A stretch of DNA of 52,750 nt, taken from Gnetum montanum (taxonomy: Eukaryota; Streptophyta; Gnetopsida; Gnetales; Gnetaceae). The stretch covers positions 158,265 through 211,014 of the forward strand of contig MNCI01022748.1 in the NCBI GenBank assembly GCA_015680685.1, in the 5' to 3' direction. Under the pieces are notes generated by a model that was given only the letters and a program-made list of their open reading frames with translations, did not search any database and was not told where the DNA came from. Made by a program: the position numbers and the translations under genes. This document shows positions 33,584-46,535 of the stretch, piece after piece. Positions within the stretch are counted from its first letter, which is position 1. Every line of letters begins with the position of its first letter.

Positions 33584-36500
33584 CTTAAGTTCTTAAGTAC
33601 ACTGGTTCTAGGATGTGAAATATAATCATGACAATTTTTGTCTTCTCAACTATACTTGTGAAGTATAATTATATAGTTAAGTATAATTAAGTGTAAATCC
33701 CCTTTCAATTTAAGGAAAATTAATTAAGAGATTGGTTTTCCTAGATTGTTTGGTGGCCAAAAAATTATCTGGCTTAATTTTGTGTTAGGTTGTGATAGAT
33801 CTTATATTATGAAGATCTTTACCACAATAGATTAAATCACCACAAAAGAACCTTACCAATTGAAAGAGAACATTGTATTTGTAGAGTTCAGAAAATGGAA
33901 AAGGACCAAGTCATCTTCATGAATCTCCTAGATTCTGATATGCTTAGAATGATAATACCAAATATCTTCTTGATGTTCAAATAGACGTTTAAGAGTAGCT
34001 TGACATTATTCATCAAGAAGATCCAACTCAATGCATCACATGCTATTATTGTTCTGATCTAAGAATGAATCATGCAAAGTAAGATGGAGATATGGGATAT
34101 GAAGCTCAACTGGTAAGATTGGCTTAAAACCATAGGTTAAAAGATATGAGGTATGAATAGTAGACATACAGAAAGTGGAATGATAGACCCAAAGAACATG
34201 GAATAGCTGAATATGTCAATTATGTTGAGTTTTTTTTATCATGATATGGTGAAAGTCAATGAGAGTTTTATTGGTGGATTTGGCTTGACCATTAAACTAA
34301 GGATTGTAAGGTGAAGAAAATGATTGGATGATATAATACATAGAATAAAAATTAGCTACCTCTTTACTTTTGAACTAATACTCATTATGAGTTATAATTT
34401 AGAGAGGTATATCAAAGTGGATGATGATATGATCAAGAATAATACAAGAGATGAAATGATACATTGTAGAATGCAAAGGAATAGCTTCTACCCATTTGGT
34501 AAAGTATTTTATTATAGTAGGATAAATTAGTACTTTACAGATGAAGGTGAAGTAACACCATAAATGAGGTCTAGGTCTCATTTTTGAAAAAGCCATGTGA
34601 TCTGAGACATATGAAGTCCTTGTGAAGGAGCATAAATAAGTGGTGCATGTCTTTGGAAAATATCACATGTTTTAACTACATCATGGGTGTCCTTAGCTAA
34701 GGTTGGCCACTAATAGCATTAAGAAATAACACAAGTAGCCAAGGAGCATGATCCTAATTATCCACCACAAACTTCTAAGTGAACCTAATCAAGGACTATC
34801 TTAGACTCAGCTAAGTTAAGGTAATGTAGAAGAACACATGTAACAAATACTTGACATAGAATATTGAAATTTACGAAATAAAAATGCTTATTATGTTTTT
34901 CTAGAGAGTCCTTTTAAAGAGGTTTTAGATGACTAGGAGTTTTACTAGTAGTGAGATAATGAAGAAGATTAAGGTATTAGGAGATTATGTGATAGGCATT
35001 AAGAAAATAGCATTGATCAAGGTATTAGGAGATTGTGTGATAGGAATTAAGAAAATAGATTACACAAGTTGATCATGTATGGCATCTGGATCATTATGAA
35101 TTATAAATTTTTCCAAAGCATTGATTAGCATATTTTTACAATGCAGAATATAACTTAAGGTATAAGCTAAAAAGAAAGAAATAAGTTCCTTAGCAATCTC
35201 TAGATAAGGAATAAGATGATGAGCTTTATAGTTATATTCACCATTGAATTGATTTATGCTAAGCTAGGAGTCACCATAAATAATAATATTTCTGACTTAG
35301 TTTTGTAAAGAAGCAAGAGATTATGAATTATAGGCTCATATTTAGCTACGTTGTTAGTACATGGAAAGTCAAGTTTATAAACTCTATAATGGAAAGTCAA
35401 GTCTATAAGCCTTATACAGAATCATTTTAGTAGGAAGAATGAGAATGCAAACTAAACTAGATCTAAAAGAATTTTGAGCTTCCTCAAGAAGAATGACAAC
35501 ATGTGAGTTACTCATGTCGTCATGTAAGTTGTGAATAATATCATTAAACTTAGAAAAGGAAATTAGATCAATAATATCTTAACCTTTGATAGAGTGTTGA
35601 GATAGATAACAAGGTTAAAACTTAATAAGAAAAGTTTTTCAACAAGCTAAGCTATTTCTATCATAAGGGCAATTCACAACTATTTTAGCAATGTTGTCCT
35701 TACAAATGATAAACACTTTAGCATTTAAGAAATAATGCCTCCACTTCTTAAGAGTGAAGACAAAAATTAGATTAGATTTTTTGATGTTTGAATACCTAGT
35801 CCCATAGTCCAAAAAGGGGTGAAATATATAATAGATAGGAAAATAAACTCTATCTTCTTGTGTTTGATAGAGCATGGTAGCTATGGAATGGGATTTTGAG
35901 AGATAAAGATAAAAATGTTAGTTGAATCATGAAGGATGCAAAGATGAAAAGATAATTCAACACGTCTTTGATAGAATCAAAGGCCTTTAGATACTTCTCA
36001 TCCTAGATGATAGTGTTATACTTGCAAAGTAGATGAGTTAAAGGGTGAAGATGATTATTAATATTGGTGATAAAGTGGTGAATTAATTAGAGATAACTTT
36101 GTAAAACATGCTTGTCTTGGAATTTTTTGGGTGATGAAAGATTCAAAATAGCATTATCCTTGTCAAGATCAACTATTATTTCATCCTAAGATATAAGATA
36201 ACACAACATATTACCTATAAAAACATCAAAAATGTATTTCTTTAGGTTAAGATGGAGGTTAAATTTATCATAGCAAGTTTACACTTAGTGTAAGTTAGAA
36301 ACATGGTCAAATACTAAAGTAGATTTTATAGTCAAATCATCAATAGTCAAATAAAATTTTGAACATCATGTCACTAAAAATGAAATTCATAGCATGTTGG
36401 TAGGTTCCTCCAGTGTTCTTGAGCCTGAAGGGCATTTTAGTGTAGCAAAATGATTTCCAATGAGTCATAAAAGTAGTATAGTACCAGTGCTCTAGATTTA

Positions 36501-37164
36501 TCTAAATTTGGTTGTAACCTAAAAACCCACATGTAAAGAATAAGAAAGCATGACTAGTTGTCCAATCCATAAGCTAATTGGTATATGGTAGTGGAATATC
36601 ATCTTTAAGTGTAACTTTTTTGAGGTCTTGAAAGTCAATGCATAAGCAAATTCCATCATTCTTCTTAGAGACCACAATCATGTTGGAGACTTAATCAAAA
36701 TAGTTGACAAAATGGATAAACCCAACATTAGAATGCTTAGTAATTTCTTCTTTTATGGCAAGATAAATGATTGAAAAACCTTTCCTAACATTCTATTTAA
36801 TAGATGTAGAACCTTCTTCTAGAATGATATTTTGTTATACTAGGTTTGAATCTAGACTAGGCATATCACTATGGCCTCAAGCCAAAGCAACTGAGTGCTT
36901 TTGTAAAGTAGCTAGGATAGCTTCCTAGTAGTCTTAAGAGAGATAAAAACTAATTTGAATGTATTTTGTTCACCTATATGATTAAGTATATGCAGATCAA
37001 TTAGATGATCATTTATCAAAGAGGGATCATGATCAAGAAAAGAGAGATCAAATTGAGCAAGTAGTTCATCCTCAATGACATTTAGGGAAGATAGAAGAGA
37101 AGCTACAATTTTTGAACTTGACTTAAAGTCAATAAAAGATATATGTAGAGCCTAACATACATAA
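33584..37164 (-). mobile_element. Element E: Ty3/gypsy pol remnant of a second lineage
   Basis: Minus strand, read from 37164 down to 33584. RT blocks are VSKKND, DDIPLPYTN (near 36600), GYNQI, MPFRLKNTGGTYQ (near 36435-36395) and a catalytic IDD-LTIKS (aspartates at 36341-36336, after a frameshift). RNase H has YGDS and INQFNGEYNYKA near 35280-35220. Integrase has YFTKWVEAIPL at about 34500-34470 and SPYNP followed by NGQAKSTNKTLI at about 34310-34255. The RT signature MPFGLKNAGATYQ-like differs from MPFGLCN of element B, so it is a separate gypsy lineage. The right side is cut by element A at 37165. No LTR was identified. Small tandem duplications (48 bp at 34971 onward; 28-bp period at 35361 onward) lie between RNase H and integrase. 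Confidence 0.8.
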
Positions 37165-38059
37165 TGATAAATCCAAATTTTTCTCAGCAACAATATCAAG
37201 TATCTGATATTGGATCACCGATATCAAGGCATAAGATATGATGTTCCATATCCGATATTGTAGACATGTGCAAGCCTATAAATACAACACTTAGGTGCAT
37301 TATCCACACACAATTTTATTTCACACTTAGCGAAATTCCATTAGTTTTTTTTCTTGATTATAGCACTTAGAACTTAGGAGTGTATGCCTACAATGTGATT
37401 TTTAGTAATTGAATGGAGTCTTTATTCGAGTGGAATGTACTTGGACACTTTTCATGAATGAAAATAATGATCATGATTACTCTACATCATTGTAGCATCA
37501 CTTAGTTTTTACTGTTTACACTTGGAATAATTTTCCTACTTTTACTTAGCTTAATGTTTACCATTTTCTCTAGTTACTAATCTACTTTCTATGCACGTTA
37601 TCATTATTGTTATAAAGTGAAATGGATACAAGTGATTCCAAGAATTAAGTGTAATCATTTGATAACCTAGTAGTATCATCGCTTGGTTTTCTAAATAGCG
37701 TAATACTTGGTAATCCCAATAACAATTGCATGAGTCCAAGACATGTTTGGAGAATTAGAAATGGATGTCCATCACATAGGCTAGATTAGATGTGTTTACT
37801 ATTAGTTAAATTTAGAAATAATTCCACTTACTTTATATTTTCTAAGAGTAATATAGCGTGCTTAACATCATAATCATATGCCTCACCATGAGTTAAACCA
37901 TACGCATCGATTTTACTAACTCATGTGGGAAGATAATGATTACAAACTCTAACCAATTACTAACATAATTACATTGCCTTGTCCACAGAATTTGACCAGG
38001 CTACGCATGAACACTCGTAACTCATATGGTTGGGTGTTGGACTACTCCACTACTCATCA
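37165..38059 (+). repeat. 5' LTR of element A
   Basis: It runs from TGATAAATCC to ACTCATCA, 895 bp. TATAAATA is at 37277-37284, followed by a long R-U5 region that includes ACTTGGTAATCCCAATAAC and the terminal CATATGGTTGGGTGTTGG word, which is the complement of the start seen in minus-strand LTRs. Confidence 0.88.
37192..37284 (+). promoter_or_regulatory. U3 promoter module of the element A 5' LTR
   Basis: AATATC/GATATT/GATATC words from 37192 to 37259, then 17 bp, then TATAAATA (37277-37284). It is CG-depleted relative to element F. Confidence 0.65.
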
Positions 38060-38079
38060 TTGGCATTGTTGCCATGGAC
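38060..38079 (+). other. Primer-binding site of element A (tRNA-Asp type)
   Basis: TTGGCATTGTTGCCATGGAC directly follows the LTR end; it is a decayed match to the tRNA-Asp complement. Confidence 0.8.
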
Positions 38080-38178
38080 TCATCAATGTTATGCTAAGTA
38101 ATTGATGTCTCAAGGTTCATTGTGTTTGAAACAAAAAGTCAAACCTTACAACTATAAGTAAAGCATACTTAACACATA

Positions 38179-40250
38179 ATGTCTAAAAATTATAATATGG
38201 CTTCACAAAAAGATCAACCATCACCTTCCAAGGAGACATGAAGAAGTAGATAGAATTATTGATGAAGAAGAATGGAGAATGCTAATGCAGATAAGAATCA
38301 CTTATGCTCACACTAATCCTTACTATCCAAACTTTACTTTCATCTTCCATTAGGATAATCAACTAAGGTGGAGGGTCATGCAAGGCAACATAGTTCTACC
38401 TCTAGAGTGTGCAACACTTAAGGGGAATAAATTTGGACTAGATCCAAGAAGGGTATCATGTGACTCAACACATGACAAGACCCTACAAATCCACAAAGGA
38501 GAAGATGAGAAGAGATGCTACCATGGATATCAAACATATACACAGTAAAGGGAAGTAGGCTAATACTTTTGTTATCATAAAAGAAATTGATGCTAATATA
38601 TTCATTTCATAGCAACTTCACCAACAACATGAGGATCCTTCAAAGAAACCTAACATCAAAATTGAAGAACTTATTAAAGCCCACCTTCATTCAACTTTAG
38701 CAAAGAGACACAAGGAGGAGCCTATTGACTCCAGATATAAGTGGGACTCTAGGCCAAGGGTTCCTACTAAATCCTACAAAGAATCATACAAGATTCATGA
38801 AATGAGAATAAGCTGACACCATTCTCCTAACACCTCATCTACCTCATCACAATTATTGAAGGACTTTGACAAGAGACAACATAAGTACCAGGACTTTGAT
38901 AGGGAAGAAGAAGGACTCATGGTCATCGTGACTGATATTCATGATACTCTAACATAGAAGATGAAGAACATGAATGAAGGAGATGAAGGGATAAAAGAAA
39001 GGATCAAGAGGGATCCGAGCATAAAAGGAATCACTACTACAATAAAGCATACAAACCCAACCATGATGATGAACCTCTAATGGCAACCCGAAGCATGATA
39101 AACATCTAGAAAGCTATCTACATATTAACCAGGCACATGAGAGATAGTCAAATCAAATGACTAGACATGAACAATATGCCAAGATTTAAAGGTGGCTACA
39201 ATGTTGGTCCATAGCATCACCTTCAAGCTTTGAATGATGCCTATGCCCTTCAAAACATAGAGAGTGATTAGAAAAAATTTGAAGTTGTTTCCTAGAATAC
39301 TAGTGAACAAAGTGAAGAGCTAGTACAAGTCATTGGAACTTGAATCCATCAAACGCTATAATACCATGCTTAAAGTCTTTAATGAAAAATACCAAACATA
39401 TTCATGAGTGTTAAACTTATGAAAATAAATCTAGGGATGGAAGCAAGAGACTCAAAAAACCCTTGATGTAGCAATGGGTAGATATTATTCATTGTTACAT
39501 AAATGCCTAAGCCACATATTTTCATCAAAGAAATAGCTCAAGAACATCATACATGGGCTAAAAAGAAAGAACAAAGAGACCCTTGGGGTTTACACCCAAG
39601 AAATATTATTAGAATTGACCACCCATCACATTCAAAGGCTAATCGATCAAGTGGCAAAAGAGGAAGGTTAACTCATAACAAGGAAATTAGTTGAGGAGTA
39701 CAAGAGATATCCATCCATCTGAAAAAGGGATGCATGAGTTTATGAAGCACAAGAGAAAGAAACGTTACAATAGACCTTTCAGTAAAAGACTCTACCTATT
39801 CAAAAATCTAAAAAGTGAGATAGCAAGCAAGGTAGAAAGAGTCTGGGATTCATTGAATGAGAAATTTGCAACAACTTTAAAGATCATGGAGGAAAAGACT
39901 AAATAAGCATTGAACAGGGGCAAAGAAAAGAAGAAGATAATAGATTATGAACGAGACAATTATAAGCAAAAAGGAATAGTTGCTACCATTGAAGGATATG
40001 CTAACTCTAGTTTAAAGGAAGAGGATGGATATAAGATGTGCCAGTATGAACATCCTAAGGGGTGTTGTCCTATTATGGTCCACTTGCAATAATCTGGGGT
40101 AGATGCACTTAATCCAAGCTTTGTCAAAAAGCAAGGACCTAGAAAACTTCCTTATCCTCAAGGGAATATCTAGAAACCTTTTTAACTGACCTATTATCCA
40201 AGTGGAGCTTACCCTCAATCATAAGAGTAATATCAATAGTAGTAGTAGTA
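38179..40250 (+). pseudogene. Gag of element A, decayed
   Basis: Possible in-frame ATGs at 38179 and 38197 begin a charged N-terminal region. The gag core is recognisable near 39170-39280 (NNMPRFKGGYN, LQALNDAYALQNIE). Lys/Arg-rich pieces follow at 39503-39906. The zinc knuckle near 40030-40070 reads YKMC-QYEHPKGCC, so the first cysteine is replaced by Tyr (one G-to-A change). A Tyr/Pro-rich tail follows. Stops are frequent. In the intact family gag would form the particle and bind RNA. Confidence 0.75.
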
Positions 40251-40799
40251 ACTACAAACATGGGCAATGCCACCACCAAGGCAATAATTTCCATATCGAT
40301 AATCTAATCCTTATGGATACTATGTTTAATGTCCAATCTCACTAGTGAATGCAACTGTTCAGATTCCATAGTACTATCCACATGAATAACATAGATTGAT
40401 GCCATCAAGGACCAACTCAGACTTGTATGTGCATCCACAAATAGCTAGTTTTTCAAATCAGTATACAAATCCTTTGCCACTAGTGCCACCACCTACTATG
40501 CAAGGTGAATTTTCATCACAACCACAACAGAGAAAAGTTGCAAGGGTCGCGAACATATAGAAAGAGGAACTTACCAACAATACTAAGGGCCAACCAAAGA
40601 AGTGTCCATTCTTTAGGAAAAGTCTTGAAAAGGTTGGTAGAATTAGAGCTTCATTGAGACCAACTTCCCTTATGAAAGATTCTCTTACTACCAACAAGCT
40701 TTTGATATCAATCAACAAAAACATTCAAATTTTCATGCTCACTAAAATCATCACAACCTGGACAAAGGCAGGGTCACTCCCTTAGAAGAGAATTAATCC

Positions 40800-41620
40800 A
40801 AGAATTCCTTCACTTTATCTATGAGAAGCTGAAAATCTACCATGCAAAGCTCTATTAGACTTAGGTTTCAAAGTAAATCTGATCTCTTATGAAACATATC
40901 AAGCATGGAACCTACCACCATCGAAAGAGTGTAACATCAAGTTGGAGCTTGCAGATCAATTTGTTGCCATTCATTTGGGACAAATAGATGATGTAGTGAC
41001 CACTGTCAATTGGTGGTCTTATCCATTAGAATTTCTGGTAATCAATGTAAAGGATGCTAATAAGGAATTTTTAATAATCATGGGGAGGGCATGGCTTAGC
41101 AAAATTGATGCTAAGCTAAGTATGAGGGATTTTTCTATTGAGATCTCCAAGGAAAAAATGCACAAAGCCATACATGCGTAGCGTAGTCCATACATTATTA
41201 CTAAAAGTAATGGGTGTAATCATGGACTAACATTCCAGAATGTTAACAAAATTACTACACTAGTTCACAATAACATTGAAAAACCAATGTGTGCAAAAGG
41301 AGGAGCAGGGGCCACCAAACCAAAAGACATCCTATGGCCACTAACTAAGAATCAACAATCATGTAAAACATGCATGGAAACATTTGAATCACTTACTAAT
41401 TCCCAATCTAAAGAAATGACTCCAACTAAAAACCTTAACATGAAACTAATAAATCATAATCATACACCAAAGGAAAAAGAAAATAAGGACTTAGTTGATC
41501 ATAACTCCATGACCATCAAGATCACATGGGATAATAATAGACAAGTTAAAATAATAATGATTTTAAGTGAACCACCTAGAGTGTATGGTCTAGGAGATTT
41601 AAGGAGCATTTCTTGAACAC
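40800..41620 (+). pseudogene. Retropepsin-like aspartic protease region of element A
   Basis: ALLDLGFKVNLISYETYQAW begins near 40850, with the catalytic Asp codon at 40858-40860. The usual D-L-G-A/S reads D-L-G-F. A 79-codon open piece (40942-41181) carries the rest: ELADQ, PLEFLVINVKD, and IIMGRAWLSKIDAKL, which is the hydrophobic-Gly second half of the fold. A weakly coding tail reaches about 41620, and then the frame ends. There is no RT downstream. It resembles the protease remnant of element B. With Phe after Gly and surrounding stops it is unlikely to be active. Confidence 0.75.
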
Positions 41621-41639
41621 TTGCCAATGAGTTCAGTCA

Positions 41640-42910
41640 TGGGAAAGATGCCTTTGATTTTAGAATTAATAAGTGATTTTCCATATTTTGTTTTACAATT
41701 ATTTTCATTCTTTCCTATTTCTTGATACAATTTTTTCCATTCTTTTATACTTTTCATCTTCTTTTTATTTTACACATTCTTTAATCTTTTCTCATTCTTT
41801 AATACTTTTCATTTCTTAAATTTTTAATATTCTTTTACATTTTCAATTCTTTTAACATTTTTCATTCTTTACACTTTTTTCACAATTTTTACTATCTTTT
41901 CAATTTCTTTTATACTTCGTTTTAAACCATTTGCAAATAATTTTGAATACTAATAAGACACATTGAATAAAGGTAAGATGTATTCCAATAAGGTGAATAT
42001 TTCTCTATGTTATCAAGTCATTAAAGACTGATTATTTAAATAGTGAGCCCACATCATCCATCCATCCATTTCATTAATAATAGATTCTTACCATGACCAT
42101 AAGGATATTCTTTCCCATCATAAAACTAAGAATAAACTTGTGATCATTATGCCTAGACAAAAAAGTAAAGAACCAAGGGGGAATGTAAAGGATGTGACAT
42201 CAAGGGATTTGTGGATTCTTTTTGGATTACTATTGTGAGTTATATTATATTGCTAAGGTTGTATTACATCCTTGTAGATCTAACAAAAAATGGAAGTAAG
42301 AGTAGAATAAGAGCTACCTTAAAAGGGTTAATACAAATAAAAATAAAAGAGCACAAAATAAATTTTTGGGGATTCCACTGGAAAGACATGTTACCCATGC
42401 TTGAAGGTAGGTGACTTCTCAAAAATCTAAAAAAAATCATCATAAATTCCATGAATAAAACTCATCCTTTGGACAATACACCAAGTGACAATACTCCTTG
42501 CAACATTGATATTCTCAAAGTTGTAATTCCAAGAGATAAAACAATGCAATGTCACTAAAATGTGGTCTAGACTTGGTTTGAATCTTGGACGAAAAGGCTA
42601 GTGTTTTCTTTAACCACTAATAAGACATAACAATTCATTATGCTTATGGTAAGACACCTCATGTCCTGATTTCTACAATCCCTTCTAAGTCCATCTCATC
42701 TCACTATTTGAATAGTCATAACTTGTAATTTTGTGTAACATAGAGTTATTTTCTCAAATTTGGTGGTATTAACATGTTTGTTTTGATAAATAAGTATGCA
42801 TTACATTCAACTCCTTAAGTGACTAAGGACACTTGTAGGCATGGTTATACGAGGGCATTAAGGGCTGGAGCCTACTTTGGGGAGGACCCACTTGTATAAC
42901 TATTGTTTCT
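41640..42910 (+). other. Pyrimidine-rich tract and conserved non-coding blocks (element A)
   Basis: From about 41670 to 41935 the plus strand is built of T/C-rich words such as TTTTCATTCTTT. Downstream lie AGTGAGCCCACATCATCC (42036), GTGACATCAAGGGATTTGTGG (about 42193), GACATGTTACCCATGCTTGAAG (42385) and GGGCATTAAGGGCTGGAGCC with CTTTGGGGAGGACCCAC (about 42852-42895). The same order occurs in C and D on their sense strands. No coding frame is supported; the 42211-42414 frame is not conserved. Confidence 0.65.
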
Positions 42911-43027
42911 TATACTTGCCAAGCAATTCCACATCATCTTGAACCTTCCAAATATCAATAAACACTTTCCATATCATTTACACTATCCATTCCAAATTTA
43001 TGAATCCATTAAGCTTCTATATGCTGA

Positions 43028-43056
43028 GATATCGAGTCCTCAAAAACTATATATAT
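43028..43056 (+). promoter_or_regulatory. Internal promoter module upstream of ORF X (element A)
   Basis: GATATC (43028-43033), then 14 bp, then TATATATAT (43048-43056), 540 bp before the ORF X ATG. The following 60 bp align with element C below its internal TATA box (CACCAT, TTGCAAC, GGG, TTTTT in order). An 8-bp inverted repeat AGTCCTCA/TGAGGACT (43035-43042, 43059-43066) encloses the TATA box here only. Confidence 0.55.
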
Positions 43057-43595
43057 TGTGAGGACTTAGCTGCTTTTTCACCATTTTTCATTTGCAACAA
43101 GGGAGATTTTTTGAATTTTATTTTTCAATCTAAGGTATGACCTCCTAACTTTCCCAAGCCATAACTTGATCAATATCACTCCCATTTTCATGATTTTAGA
43201 ACCTATTTGATCACGAAGTGCTCAACTTAGTTGTGGGAGGTGTTAGTGAGGAAAATTTAAGTCGCCAATGTTTCAAAAAATTCTAACGCCCAAAAGGTAT
43301 TTTAAGGGTAATTATGAAGAAATAGTTGGAATTTTTAAAGAATAAGCAAACATACTAAAGTCAAAACACTCAATTAATAATCTTAAGGACCAATAACCAT
43401 CATACATAGGGACAAAATGAGTAATTGTGAAGGGTTATCAAGAGATTAATATCTATGGGGTAACTTCTTAAAAAGTTTCTAACTTTGCAATCTTAGTAAC
43501 TAAGAACTTAATGAAACTAAGGGTATGAGTAAGGTATGAAATTGTTATGAATACATGGAAAAAGATTAGTAATTATAATTCTTTAATGATTGTAG

Positions 43596-46332
43596 ATGAT
43601 TCCAAGAAGTGGAGGAGTAGAAGAAGGACCTTCACAAGGAGCAAGTGAGAGACCAAGAGGCCAAGTTAGAGGCTAAAATGGAGGCAAAGAACAAGAACAT
43701 GAGTAGGAAGCACAATTGTTTAGCATTCATCAAGACAATCCTACTATAGGAAAATCAGGCCAAGGAGAGGCAAATGAATGACAAGTTGAAGGACAACATC
43801 TCATGTTGTCACAGGACTACCTTCAAGCAAGAAAGATCCATCATGAGCATGGTGATCATGGAAATTACTTTGGCCCATTTATGAAATTTGTTCCTGAAGC
43901 GATATAGATACAACATCAAGTGTCATCACTATGGCCTATCCTGTCGTAAAATAGCAAATAGTACCTTAGAGAGACTTACCATTTTTTCCACAATGAGGGT
44001 ACTACTATCAACATTAGAGAAATCTCAACGTCATTCTTAATTAAGGAAATTGTAGGAACTCTAAACATACCCAACAAAGGAGCACAGGTAGTACATCTAT
44101 CCACCCGATCTGATCCTAAAACTAGAAAGCAATGGCTAAAATGGGCTTATGGTAGAGATGATAAAGGCTATAATGAGCTAACTCTAGAGGAGAGAATATA
44201 CTTTTAAATTGACACTTATCACCTATTCCCAACAAAAGGACTCAATCAACTATCAACTTATGCAACTAGAGGTAGTGCGATTTTGATGGGCAAATATAAT
44301 GCCAACTTCACACAATTGTACTTTATGGAAATCCAAAGGAAATTTGAAGAGAAGAAGGTAGGAAAGCTAGCACTTCCATTCCCTTGCCTTATCAGAAAGC
44401 TATGTAACCAAGTCGAAGTTCTAGAATACACCAATTACATTCCCAAGACAATCCAAAATGCTTCATATGTTGAGTTGCTCAAACCAACTCCACCAAGGAA
44501 AGACCATGGTGAATAGTAAGAGTAAGAACAAGAACAATAGAAATATCAATAGTAATAGTGAGTAGGGCCTAGTAGCCAATAGCAACAACAATAGCAACAT
44601 CAAGTTCCACTGTCACCACTACAAAATTATAGACCATTGATGAGCCATCCATACCAAATTGTAGAAATAATTAGCTAGGGAATGAGGGAAGAAGCTAATC
44701 TGTATAAATTTATTAATAGTGCCATCGGACTCATAGTTTTAGCCAATCTAGTAAGTGGAAAAATTTCATTACAATTCGAAGGAGAGGATCAATGGTCACA
44801 ACAAATCTCTAGGAACATTACATCATTCCAAGTGGTGTTAGAGATTAGAGAAGGAGTGATAGTTGTGGTAATGCAGCACTAGGATGCAGCAAGAGCAATG
44901 GAGATGATCATAGATCACATCAAAGAATCTTTCAACATACTTGTTATGCCACCAGCAGATCTACTAGAGCCAAAGATGCTCAAATATTAGCCAAAACCTC
45001 AATGACTCCTACTGATCATGAGGATGTGCTTGATAGACTACTATAGATTGGACAAGTCATGACAACACTATTTGACATCCCCAATGATGTCACTACAATA
45101 CAATCTAAACTCATCACTATCAAAGAAAATATGCTCATTGCAGAGACTAGGGTAGAGAATGTGAAAGCAAAAGTTCTAAAACTACATGAAGAGCTCATAA
45201 TCCTAAGAACTAAAAGGAGATATCCCACACAATTTGTTGCATTTGACCAAATCAAACAATTTAAAATAGAGTCGATCATCAAATTGATTAAGTAGAATAA
45301 AAAATTGAAAGATCAAAAGGAGAAAGCGATATGGAATGCCTCTATAAGTTAAGCACAAACGTGTGCACATGTGAAGGCACTTATCATAGTACAAAAGTAG
45401 AATAAACAATTTGTTGCTGACAACATGAGGTTGACCATGGTGAAAAAATAGAAAAAAATTTTAGAAGAGAGTTTTCACCAATTAAGGAATAACTAGTGAG
45501 GGCCAACCAAGACATGAGCTACCTTGCAAGAGAAAATAGAATCCTCTCTATGGAGGAGGTACACGCCATTAGACAAAAATTAGCCATTGAAATCAACACT
45601 TGGAAAAACGAGACAAAGAAACATGAGAGGCTCAAGGAACATTTTTGTGACCAAGTGGGCATGTACAAGTGGATAAATAAAAAAGAAATCCAAATGGAAA
45701 AGGCTAGAATTAGCACGATTTTAGTACAAAATCCTAACTAGAAATCCATATTAGATAGTTATGCCCTCGTCCACCAAGTAGAAGTAAAAAACAAAGACCT
45801 ATTGATTAAGAACCTAAAAGAGTACATGGGGTTAGCTCACTTGTGTTATGCTAACTTGGCCATGTTAATAGCAGGTAGGCCCAAAAATGAGCTAGAACAA
45901 CAAGTAGTAGTCACATATGCACCATATGAGAAAGAGTTTGTGGATTGTAAAGATTCCCTATAGAAACTTCAAGTGGCAAACTTTGAATTAGAAGTAGTAA
46001 AGGTTGGCTACCAAGGGTAAAAGGATGTAGTAGAAAACTTGGCCAGAAAATTAGCAGACTATCATGAACTCCATGAAAAGGCTAGAGCATTTGAAGAGGA
46101 GTGGAGAAAGTTTGCAACTTGGTATGTCAAACCAAATCAAATGTTTCCATAGCTACCATACCCATTGGACATGCCGACTCCATCAAAAATTGGTTCATTA
46201 GTATGAATAGTTCACAATCATAAAACAGAAGAAGAAAAACTTCAGGCACTCCTAAACCAATACATATTTTAGAATCCAAAAGATAAGGGGAAGAAACTAA
46301 TGGAAGAGCCACTACCACCTAGAACACCATAA
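43596..46332 (+). pseudogene. ORF X of element A, decayed
   Basis: The start ATG at 43596 has the same preceding GATTGTAG as in F; the stop is TAA 46330-46332 after EEPLPPRTP. Matches to ORF X of F run throughout: a piece with GKYNANFTQLYFMEI and LPFPCLIRKLC (44283-44516), a Gln-rich linker (44520-44640), then long coiled-coil pieces at 45059-45295 and 45496-45741 and around 45790-46120 (LCYANLAMLIAG, ARAFEEEWRKFA). Stops and frameshifts are scattered. It confirms that the gene occupies the same place (last gene before the 3' LTR) in an element of opposite orientation and older insertion. Confidence 0.8.
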
Positions 46333-46535
46333 TGCTACATCTAGCTTCACCAAATTTTGTTCTTTTTGTAAACTTGTTATGTCATGAGTTACATCATTTT
46401 TGTAAACTACACTATGGCATTAGAGAGTCATGTATATAAGAGTTAGTGTCATATGTATCTACCTCAAAATTTTGTAAGGAACTCTATCATCATTTTTTTA
46501 ACTCAAGGACAAGTTTTCAATCAGTTGTGAAGGTA

